Virus record (IMG/VR): IMGVR_UViG_3300010883_000279
Span: 1 to 29,778 of that record
DNA length: 29,778 nucleotides
DNA from: a virus
Direction: 5' to 3' (one strand)
In this document: positions 23,955-29,778 of the stretch, one piece after another
How the letters are laid out: the number at the start of each line of letters is the position of its first letter
Numbering within the stretch: position 1 is the first letter of the stretch
The notes under the pieces: model-generated
Told to the model about the DNA's origin: nothing
Database searches by the model: none
Seen by the model: the letters and a program-made list of their open reading frames with translations, nothing else
Made by a program: the position numbers and the translations under genes

Positions 23955-24148
23955 GTAAGTTCTCCTATATAAACTTGAAAGAACGGTAGACGTATAACAT
24001 AGCCACTCAAGATAAAGACACCATACGCCTCTATAATGTCGTCTTCCTCTTCTGCGTTAATCTTTATAGGCATATTAACCGGTAGATAGTTTACTACTTG
24101 TAGGTCAGCGCCGAAGCCTCTGCGTGTTTGAAACCATATATCTAGCAT
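23951..24148 (-). CDS. Small hypothetical protein
   Basis: This 65-residue protein has mixed hydrophobic and acidic segments (INAEEEDDIIEAYGVFIL; YVIRLPFFQVYIG). It has no clear membrane segment or catalytic motif. AAGGAG precedes ATG 24148, which directly follows the HNH stop, and its stop overlaps the phosphoesterase start. The tight packing and strong ribosome binding site support it as real. Family not recognised. Confidence 0.7.
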   Translation of the reverse strand: MLDIWFQTRRGFGADLQVVNYLPVNMPIKINAEEEDDIIEAYGVFILSGYVIRLPFFQVYIGELT

Positions 24149-24538
24149 TTATGTAGTCTCCTTAGCTTGTTTAATCGCTGCGCGTTCCTGTCCGGTCTTT
24201 AGGTCGTGACATTCCTTACACAGTAATTGTAGATTATCTAGCTCGCAGAACATTCTCTCCACTGTTTTGTCCCAATTCTCATGGCTTCCTACAGGCTCTA
24301 TATGATCTGTGAATATATTGTTCTTCCTAACACCATCGACCTTAATAGAGTTGCCTACAACGTGCGGATCTCTCTCATGTCCTGCACAGGTGTAACGTCC
24401 TCTAGCTACTCTGGCGTTCTTCTTAGTAGCCTGGTTCGGCCCCCAACGCATCCAAGCTCCTCTAAGACTGCTACGTATGAACCCTCTGTATCGGGCCTCA
24501 GTCCATTGATTGCTGTTGCGGGTCTTTGCAGGCTTCAT
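24149..24538 (-). CDS. HNH endonuclease
   Basis: This 129-residue protein has a complete HNH fold pattern: DHIEPVG (78-84) with H79, then ELDNLQLLC (99-107) with N102, and CKECHD (107-112) with H111. A second metal site is formed by C51/H54 (TCAGH) with C107/C110. HNH enzymes nick or cut DNA. In this setting (next to exonuclease and polymerase genes) it could process replication intermediates, act as a terminase partner, or be a homing endonuclease, although no intron is visible. The ATG at 24538 was chosen. An upstream in-frame GTG at 24568 overlaps the preceding small gene by 14 bases. Neither start has a strong ribosome binding site. Confidence 0.88.
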   Translation of the reverse strand: MKPAKTRNSNQWTEARYRGFIRSSLRGAWMRWGPNQATKKNARVARGRYTCAGHERDPHVVGNSIKVDGVRKNNIFTDHIEPVGSHENWDKTVERMFCELDNLQLLCKECHDLKTGQERAAIKQAKETT

Positions 24539-24554
24539 AGCTGATAGTGTACCA

Positions 24555-24731
24555 CTAGCTACCACCACAGACTACAACGTACCCAATGCAGACATAGACG
24601 AAGCCGTTGACGTTCTCAATCTCCAGCAGCGCTCTGTCGTGCTTCAGGAACGGTAGTGTGACTCGGGCTACAGCGATTCCCCACTTCGTAGGGCTGTAGT
24701 AATAGGGGCTGAATAGGTCTAGTGAAGTCAT
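24555..24731 (-). CDS. Small hypothetical protein (58 residues)
   Basis: This short gene begins at ATG 24731, preceded by AGAGGAGAACTAAC, a strong ribosome binding site. The product is MTSLDLFSPYYYSPTKWGIA... and ends with a hydrophobic stretch GFVYVCIGYVVVCGGS that could be membrane-associated. It is below common ORF cutoffs. It starts two bases after the preceding small gene stops and is followed by the HNH gene. Function is unknown; the ribosome binding site and packing are the evidence. Confidence 0.65.
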   Translation of the reverse strand: MTSLDLFSPYYYSPTKWGIAVARVTLPFLKHDRALLEIENVNGFVYVCIGYVVVCGGS

Positions 24732-24732
24732 G

Positions 24733-24897
24733 TTAGTTCTCCTCTGTTCTAATTAGTTCTTTACCGTTCTTACGCTCTCGCTTATTAAACCGCTTCTTAA
24801 TCTGCTTCAGCGTCCCTGGCTTCCAGCTATACCACTTTCTAGCACCTGTTAAGGCGTCGTATTCATCGGCTCCCTTCATAGGTATTGAGCGCTTCAT
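24733..24897 (-). CDS. Small basic hypothetical protein (54 residues)
   Basis: ATG 24897 overlaps the exonuclease stop as ATGA, an arrangement used throughout this operon. The 54-residue product MKRSIPMKGADEYDALTG... is strongly basic in its second half (KQIKKRFNKRERKNGKE) and contains WYSWKPG. DNA or RNA binding is possible from charge alone. It is too short for standard ORF scans but well packed between neighbours. Confidence 0.65.
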   Translation of the reverse strand: MKRSIPMKGADEYDALTGARKWYSWKPGTLKQIKKRFNKRERKNGKELIRTEEN

Positions 24898-25568
24898 TGT
24901 GGAGGCTGCCAAGTTTCTCCTTCATATCTACGTAGGTGTAATAGCTGTCCATTCTCTAGCGCTCTGTCGCGTCCTAGTTCATAAACCACTACGTCCCACA
25001 TCTGCGTCTCTGTTAAGTCTTCCAAGAGCTTCAGCGACTTAACTAAGCCTATGCCGTCAGCTCCTTTGATGTTGTCTATACCGTCTCCTATTAAGAATTG
25101 ACGATAGAACCACAGCTTCCCAGACTCTTCCGTCACTTCATAGAGCTTCTTATGTCTCGGATTGTAACGCCAGCCGACACACTGGTCAAAGTCTTTGTCC
25201 TGTGACACTATAACAGCTGTCTCGTCTCCTTCAGCAGCTGTGGCTATATCGTCATCAGCTTCCTGGCAGACGGACAACTGAGCGTCCCATTCCTTTAATA
25301 AGTAGTCTCGTAACCCTTGTAGATGAACAGGCTTTTCAGACGGTCTATTGCCTTTGTAGGGAGCTGTAACGGCTACGTCATGCCTAAAGTTGTCTGCAGA
25401 AGCTCCAGAGAGAAACAACGTCCATGTTGTGTCCTCTACTGTTGTCAGATCAGCTATGATGTCTCCTATCATGCTCGATAGCGTCTTGCAGGCCACCTCT
25501 AAAGGCTCTTCCTTGCAAGAAAACGCTACAGCGTAGCAAGACATATCAGCGTCAATTAAGAGCCTCAT
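24894..25568 (-). CDS. 5'-3' exonuclease (T7 gp6-like, FEN/PIN family)
   Basis: This 224-residue nuclease has the acidic metal-binding set of the FEN family: D6/D8 (LLIDADMS), E103/D105 in CQEADDD, D124/D126 in SQDKDFDQC, and GDGIDNIKGADGIG (161-174), which is the helix-two-turn-helix DNA-binding loop. YKGNRP (71-76) is the conserved arch-side motif. It removes RNA primers and degrades host DNA in T7-like phages. It is somewhat shorter than T7 gp6 (300 residues). It lies three bases after the ssDNA-binding protein gene and overlaps the next small gene by ATGA. Confidence 0.92.
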   Translation of the reverse strand: MRLLIDADMSCYAVAFSCKEEPLEVACKTLSSMIGDIIADLTTVEDTTWTLFLSGASADNFRHDVAVTAPYKGNRPSEKPVHLQGLRDYLLKEWDAQLSVCQEADDDIATAAEGDETAVIVSQDKDFDQCVGWRYNPRHKKLYEVTEESGKLWFYRQFLIGDGIDNIKGADGIGLVKSLKLLEDLTETQMWDVVVYELGRDRALENGQLLHLRRYEGETWQPPQ

Positions 25569-25571
25569 GAG

Positions 25572-25985
25572 CTAAAGAGCTTCGTCCAAGTCAATGTCTG
25601 CATCGACTACACCGTTACCCTCGTAGGCCACTAAGTCTGTAACGATCAGCTTAGCAAGGCTAAAGCTACGTCCTTTAGATCCGGTAGGACTTACCCAATC
25701 GTAAGGAGTTCCTACCACTTTAACTTTAGAGCCGTTGCCGACTAAAACGCCTGTGATGTTCTCTCCAGAGCTGTCGTAGTACCGTATCTCGTTCTCGCTT
25801 TTAGAAGTGATAAACTTATCCATTTCTGGCTTGGTCTTCACGTTAATACCTACGCTTTTGAGCTTCTCCACAGCAGCGTCTGATAAGTTTCCTAAGTCTA
25901 TCTGGTACTTCCCAGACAGTGTGTTCTTAGTTGTTAAGTTAGCCCAGTACGCTGTAGCGTTTAGTATGATGGGTTGGTTTGACAT
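25572..25985 (-). CDS. Probable single-stranded DNA-binding protein
   Basis: This 137-residue protein has a beta-rich core (LNATAYWANLTTKN, KYQIDLGNL, ITGVLVGNGSKVKVVG, FSLAKLIVTDLV) like an OB-fold, and a short acidic tail ADIDLDEAL. Such tails in T7 gp2.5-type proteins contact polymerase and helicase. T7 gp2.5 ends in phenylalanine; this one ends in leucine. It is the first gene after the leftward promoter and is followed by the exonuclease, a fitting place for a replication protein. ACGGAG lies upstream of the ATG. The fold call is by pattern, without a confirmed family. Confidence 0.78.
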   Translation of the reverse strand: MSNQPIILNATAYWANLTTKNTLSGKYQIDLGNLSDAAVEKLKSVGINVKTKPEMDKFITSKSENEIRYYDSSGENITGVLVGNGSKVKVVGTPYDWVSPTGSKGRSFSLAKLIVTDLVAYEGNGVVDADIDLDEAL

Positions 25986-26036
25986 AATGATGCTCCGTTC
26001 TAGTTAAGTTAATTAGTTTTTCGTTATCTATATAGT

Positions 26037-26065
26037 ATTATACCACACCTATCTAGTGTGTACAA
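26037..26065 (-). promoter_or_regulatory. Sigma70 promoter P3 for the leftward nucleotide/repair genes
   Basis: On the minus strand TTGTAC (26065-26060) and TATAAT (26042-26037) are 17 bases apart. The spacer holds an inverted repeat with five-base arms CACAC and GTGTG around seven bases (26044-26060). It lies between the polymerase stop and the ssDNA-binding gene and would drive the operon down to 20344. TATAATACTA here is identical to the element at 162-171. Confidence 0.85.
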
Positions 26066-26089
26066 GTTATTCTTTGCCTCCTTTTTCCG

Positions 26090-27733
26090 TTAGTGAGTCT
26101 CCGACCAGTTTAATCCTATCTTATATTCAGCACCTAGAGGACATCTCAGTCCTAACTCGACACCAGCTTGTTTAATCGCCATTACTCCACAGGCTCCTAC
26201 AGCGTCTCCAAAGTGCTGTGGAGTCTCTATCTGCCATTCATCGTGGACGTTGGCTACTAATTTATAGTCTATGTTATTATTGTACAGCATTTCTACTAAG
26301 ATTACCAGAGCTTTCTTCATTACAATAGCTCCAGCGCTCTGCAGCAGCGTATTCAATGCAGCGTGTTGGCTTCTCACTCTTAACACTCTACCGTCTAAAC
26401 CAGGCAGCAGACCATTAGCGCTGTGTCGTTCCACTTTGTCCTTCAGGCGCTCAATAGCTGGGGTGTTTTGTAGGAACTTATCTGTCATAGTCTTACCATG
26501 TTTGTAGCCTTTGCCAATGATAGAGCCTATCTTAGCTGGGCCAGCGCCATAGAGAAAGGCGTAGATAAATGTCTTTGCTTGGTCTCTATCACTCAGACCA
26601 GCCGCTTTCATATTAGCAGTGTGTACGTCGCCCTCTAAGATCTCTTTAGTGTATCCTTCGTCTCTCATATAATGAGCAAGCATACGTAGCTCTAAGCCAC
26701 TAGCATCAATACCTACTAAGACGTTACCTTGCTCAATTGTAAAGCAGGAGCGACATTGTTTACCATAAGGCGCTTTAGTCGCTGGTATCTGAGCCATATT
26801 AGGACTGTGATGTGTCATGCGCCCTGTTACAGCTCCGTTGGTTATAACTCTACCACGTATCCTACCGTCCTCCTGCTGATGCTTAAACCAGCCATTGAGC
26901 AGACCTTCTCGCTTCTGTAGCATTAGATATTCAGAGCATAACGTAGCCTCTGGCAGCTTAACAGCCAGCAGAGTACCTTCGTCAATCACTATAGTTCCTT
27001 TCTCGGTCTTCTTAGTAAAGTTAGCTCCCAGGCTCTGCAGTCTCTTAGCTATCTGTGGCCTAGACCCCATGTTGAAGACCTCTACACCGTCCTTTAGACG
27101 CTTTCCGGTCTTCTCTGACCATCTCTCAGTCACTATAGGGAGAAACTTAGTCTGGAGGATTGCCTTAATCTGCTCCATACGGCTAGTCAGTTCCATATAT
27201 AGCTCTGTAGCCGCCTGTGTGTCCATTCTAAAGCCGTTAAGCTCTTGTTGATGGGTCACTACAGCTATAGAGTGCTCAAGCTCTCTACAGGCCTCTGAGA
27301 AGCCCTCAGAGCATAGTAGCCTATCAAGGTGCTTATATAGCTTCTTAGTAATTGTTACGTCCTGTTCACAATACTGCACCATTTCTGCACACAAACCGCC
27401 GTCGTAGTCTGTGAAGTCTCCTTTAGGAAAGCCCAGCGTCTGCCCCCAGACAGCTAATGAATGCTTTAGCTCTGGGTTGTACAAGCGACTGAGAATCATA
27501 GTGTCCTCTAGCTTCTCTGTTGCAACGGTAATGTCCCACACTTTAGACAGCACAGGCGCGTCAAAACCTATGATGTTGTGGCCTATGATAGTGTCGTAAC
27601 TGTCAATGAGCTGCTGCAGTCCTTCAGGCTCCACAAAACTCCACCGCCTCTCTAGCTCAAGGTCTTCACAGCAGCACAACCAGATAGTGTTGTGGTCTGT
27701 GGTGGTTTCTATGTCGAGGATTAGCTTAGTCAT
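26090..27733 (-). CDS. Family A DNA polymerase with 3'-5' exonuclease
   Basis: This 547-residue replicative polymerase has proofreading motifs with D7/E9 (LDIETT), D58 (GFDAP) and D125 (CEQDV), then motif A GIDASGLELR (D343), motif B RDQAKTFIYAFLYG (R383, K387, Y391) and motif C VHDEW (D499). Y391 matches T7 Y526, so like T7 it would accept dideoxynucleotides. T7 polymerase has 704 residues. Here only about 22 residues lie between the thumb helix (AILQTKF, 191-197) and VFNMGS (219-224), where T7 has about 90, so the thioredoxin-binding insertion is absent. The ribosome binding site is GAGG. The gene overlaps the end of the small zinc-ribbon gene by eight bases. Confidence 0.96.
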   Translation of the reverse strand: MTKLILDIETTTDHNTIWLCCCEDLELERRWSFVEPEGLQQLIDSYDTIIGHNIIGFDAPVLSKVWDITVATEKLEDTMILSRLYNPELKHSLAVWGQTLGFPKGDFTDYDGGLCAEMVQYCEQDVTITKKLYKHLDRLLCSEGFSEACRELEHSIAVVTHQQELNGFRMDTQAATELYMELTSRMEQIKAILQTKFLPIVTERWSEKTGKRLKDGVEVFNMGSRPQIAKRLQSLGANFTKKTEKGTIVIDEGTLLAVKLPEATLCSEYLMLQKREGLLNGWFKHQQEDGRIRGRVITNGAVTGRMTHHSPNMAQIPATKAPYGKQCRSCFTIEQGNVLVGIDASGLELRMLAHYMRDEGYTKEILEGDVHTANMKAAGLSDRDQAKTFIYAFLYGAGPAKIGSIIGKGYKHGKTMTDKFLQNTPAIERLKDKVERHSANGLLPGLDGRVLRVRSQHAALNTLLQSAGAIVMKKALVILVEMLYNNNIDYKLVANVHDEWQIETPQHFGDAVGACGVMAIKQAGVELGLRCPLGAEYKIGLNWSETH

Positions 27734-27881
27734 CTATATAAACCTCTAAAGGCAGGTCTAGCTCTTCATTATCTATAGCATAATAGCAAGTGTTGCATAG
27801 GTCTGTGTACTCTTCAGAGTCTATGTACTTACGTGTGCTCTCTTGGTCGCTCAAGGCGACGTTGCAGGCTTTACATCTCAC
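27726..27881 (-). CDS. Tiny zinc-ribbon protein (51 residues)
   Basis: GTG 27881, with GGAG eight bases before it, starts a 51-residue product VRCKACNVALSD..., with C3/C6 and C30/C33 (LCNTC) forming two CxxC pairs able to hold one zinc. The acidic C-terminus ends in VYIDD. It overlaps the stop of the upstream gene by four bases and the start of the polymerase by eight. Small proteins with an identical RCKAC-type opening are common beside replication genes in T7-like phages as far as I recall. Function is unknown. Confidence 0.75.
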   Translation of the reverse strand: MRCKACNVALSDQESTRKYIDSEEYTDLCNTCYYAIDNEELDLPLEVYIDD

Positions 27882-28057
27882 GATTTAGCTCCTTTCTTCA
27901 TAGTCTTCTTAACTCGCTGATAAATAGCTCTGAAGCAACCAGGCTCCAGCACTATTTGTCCAGTGTGCTTGTTCTGAAGATAGGCAGTTGCTGTGCTAGT
28001 GTCGGCAAAGCCTTTCTTAACTAAGTAACGTATCTGTTTAGCTTTTCTATTGTTCAT
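27878..28057 (-). CDS. Tiny basic protein (59 residues)
   Basis: ATG 28057 overlaps the primase-helicase stop by four bases (ATGA), with GAGGAGG nearby as ribosome binding site. The 59-residue product MNNRKAKQIRYLVKKGF... is basic, with a TATAYLQNKHTGQIVLEPG middle and a YQRVKKTMKKGAKS tail. It has no recognised family. It lies in the same tightly packed replication operon between helicase and polymerase genes, so a DNA-associated role is possible but unproven. Confidence 0.7.
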   Translation of the reverse strand: MNNRKAKQIRYLVKKGFADTSTATAYLQNKHTGQIVLEPGCFRAIYQRVKKTMKKGAKS

Positions 28058-29757
28058 AGTGCCTCCTCTTTAACTTCCGATAGTCTACCAGATCCTTTGT
28101 CGTATTGCAAGATTCCAGCGACCCCTGTTTCACCACTGAAGCGATTCTTCAGCACCCGTACCACTGTCTGATTCTTCACTTCTACGTCATCACTCTGTCG
28201 ATTAGCCTCAAGTCCTATAGCAATGTCCGAGAGCTGTGCAATGCTGCCTGAGCCTCTAGCTTCACTAAGCTGAACTCGTCTGCCCTCTTCATGGCCTGAG
28301 CCATCACTAGGTTTGCGTAGGTGACTTATGTTAATTAAACATATCCCTGTCTCTTCCACCAAACTCCTCAGACTGTGCATCACATTGTCGATAGCTTCCC
28401 TCTCGTTAGTCTTACCGTTGCCTACTAAGCCCACCAGGATACTGATGTGGTCTAGCAGTATTACTTTGCAGTCCTGTGCCTTAGCTAAGTAACGCATCTG
28501 CGCCAGTACACTGTCCATAGTGATTGCTCCTTCGTGCTGTAGAAACATGAAGCGGTCAGCAGCTAGTACGTCTGCAAAGGCTTCTTCCTTGTCTGCTAAG
28601 CGTTGCTCTGCTGTAACGTCCTCTAGGAAGGGCTTGTCCGACACTCTGCTAGGGTCTTTTAAGATTGTCTTCATCTGTGCCACTGTCGGCAAGTGAAACG
28701 GCTTAGAGCTAGACAAGCTCATCATCTTCATAGCCGCTACGCCAGCAGTCTCCTCGAGGCTTAGTACGCCTAACTTAGTGTCAGTACCTTCGTAGACCTC
28801 GCGTAGCACTTCTTTGACCACTGTAGACTTACCAACTCCGCTTCCTGCCATAACTGTAACAATCTCTCCAAAGCGTAGACCGTACAGCATAAGATTGAGA
28901 CTGTCCCAAGGGTATGAACAGAAGGGCATCTGTAGCTCTTCCATCACCTCATCATAGAGCGCACTAGACGGTATAATGTCATCAGGCGTATAAGACTCTG
29001 CAGCCCACCAGTCTTTAGTGAACTTCTTAGCCTCTCCAGCCTTTAGATAGTCACAGGCGTCTTTGTGTGCCATCTTCATCACCTTAGACTTACCAGCGAA
29101 CAAGGCTGCAACGTCTTTAGCGGCTGCCTGGCCTGGTTCGTCCATGTCAAAGGAAATAACTACATTATCAAAGCTGTTCAGCCATTTAAACTGAGCTTGA
29201 CAGTCCTTCATAGCGCTCCCTGCTCCGTTCTTTATGCTTACTACAGGATAGAGCGAGCCAGTCATTTGAAAGGCTGCTAAGGCGTCATATTCTCCCTCCA
29301 CCAGCGTCACAAACTTACCGCCAGCACTAAATAGGCTCTGACCGTATAAGCCAACACTCTTCCACTCTCCGCAGGTCTGAAAAGCCTTACCATCCTTTCT
29401 AATCTTAGCAGCCACTACTTCAGCTCCTTCTGGGGCTGTGTAACCGAACATAATCTTGTTAGCACTGGCTAAGGCGCTATACTTCCTTGCTGTAGCGCTT
29501 GTTATACCTCTCTCTGGAATTGGGACGTAGTTAGGCTTTGAAGGAAACATAGATGCGTCTGAGCTTAACTGTCTTACTATAGGTGTCTCCTTAGTCTTTA
29601 CAGCCTCTATAGCCTCTGCCTTCGCTGCTGGTTTATAGCCTTTCCCGTCTGCATTACACTGAGCAAAGCAAAAGCCTCCTCCGTCTGCATAAACTGTTAA
29701 GCCGTCAGAGCTGCCGCAGTCTGGGCATTCTACGTGCATTTCTTTATAGTCTGTCAT
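28054..29757 (-). CDS. Primase-helicase (T7 gp4-like)
   Basis: This 567-residue two-part replication protein opens with a zinc-binding primase domain: C11/C14, then C30/C34. The last pair has three intervening residues rather than the usual two. A toprim-type primase core follows, with VEGEYDALA (153-161) and FDMDEPG (203-209). The RecA-like helicase has Walker A GSGVGKS (305-311), Walker B VILLDHIS (432-439), SHLRKP (478-483) and an arginine-finger segment KNRF (537-540). It makes primers and unwinds DNA as a ring ahead of the polymerase. GGAGAAAACG precedes the ATG; the promoter lies outside the window. Confidence 0.96.
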   Translation of the reverse strand: MTDYKEMHVECPDCGSSDGLTVYADGGGFCFAQCNADGKGYKPAAKAEAIEAVKTKETPIVRQLSSDASMFPSKPNYVPIPERGITSATARKYSALASANKIMFGYTAPEGAEVVAAKIRKDGKAFQTCGEWKSVGLYGQSLFSAGGKFVTLVEGEYDALAAFQMTGSLYPVVSIKNGAGSAMKDCQAQFKWLNSFDNVVISFDMDEPGQAAAKDVAALFAGKSKVMKMAHKDACDYLKAGEAKKFTKDWWAAESYTPDDIIPSSALYDEVMEELQMPFCSYPWDSLNLMLYGLRFGEIVTVMAGSGVGKSTVVKEVLREVYEGTDTKLGVLSLEETAGVAAMKMMSLSSSKPFHLPTVAQMKTILKDPSRVSDKPFLEDVTAEQRLADKEEAFADVLAADRFMFLQHEGAITMDSVLAQMRYLAKAQDCKVILLDHISILVGLVGNGKTNEREAIDNVMHSLRSLVEETGICLINISHLRKPSDGSGHEEGRRVQLSEARGSGSIAQLSDIAIGLEANRQSDDVEVKNQTVVRVLKNRFSGETGVAGILQYDKGSGRLSEVKEEAL

Positions 29758-29778
29758 CGTTTTCTCCAGGTTATATAC

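Noticed and set aside
24149-24568. HNH gene as a homing endonuclease in an intron
   Set aside because: Neighbouring genes are intact and closely packed with no split reading frame, so a free-standing nuclease is simpler.
27577-27605. Minus-strand TTGACA within the DNA polymerase gene as a -35
   Set aside because: No -10 hexamer lies 16-18 bases downstream, and the site is inside coding sequence.
1-29778. Integrase, CI-like repressor, phage RNA polymerase, tRNA genes, CRISPR array or insertion sequence
   Set aside because: Searched by eye on both strands; none supported. The tandem repeats are coding and lack spacer structure.

Overview
The window is part of the genome of a double-stranded DNA tailed phage with podovirus character (T7/P22-like short-tailed). 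It is about 30 kb of dense coding sequence in two convergent blocks. The plus strand (232-20303) carries packaging, head, tail-fibre, lysis and ejection genes. The minus strand (29757 down to 20344) carries DNA replication and nucleotide metabolism. No integrase, CI-like repressor, phage RNA polymerase, tRNA or CRISPR array is visible, so a lytic phage transcribed by host sigma70 RNA polymerase is the simplest reading. The rest of the genome (early genes, and possibly an RNA polymerase) may lie outside the window.

Plus-strand layout: a promoter region (1-231); an AT-hook protein that is probably the small terminase; an M15 peptidase (probable endolysin); the large terminase; a P22-type portal; a second strong promoter followed by three tiny very basic proteins; two small conserved proteins; scaffold; major capsid protein; and a strong intrinsic terminator. 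Next come a 927-residue modular fibre with a C-terminal S74 chaperone, an acidic repeat protein, a membrane/coiled-coil protein and a 3-TM holin. The block ends with a large virion-like protein, a T7 gp11-like adaptor, a nozzle/hub protein and three probable ejection (internal virion) proteins.

Minus-strand layout, read from 29757 downward: T7 gp4-like primase-helicase, two tiny genes too short for a standard ORF scan, and a family A DNA polymerase without the thioredoxin-binding insertion. A strong sigma70 promoter follows, then a probable ssDNA-binding protein, a gp6-like 5'-3' exonuclease, two more tiny genes, an HNH nuclease, a small unknown, a metallophosphoesterase, a small acidic protein, a DUF3310 protein (T7 gp1.7-like), a monomeric B12-dependent (class II) ribonucleotide reductase and a cysteine-rich unknown. 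Most genes touch or overlap by 1-14 bases, suggesting translational coupling.

Taxonomy is inference. The combination of T7-like primase-helicase and DNA polymerase, cobalamin-dependent ribonucleotide reductase, metallophosphoesterase and no RNA polymerase in view resembles marine podoviruses of the Zobellviridae / cobavirus (Roseobacter phage SIO1-like) group. The host cannot be read from the sequence. I see no wholly new system. The most distinctive points are three sigma70 promoters that each overlap a short inverted repeat, the promoter-driven basic-protein trio between portal and scaffold, and several in-frame DNA-level repeat arrays in virion genes.
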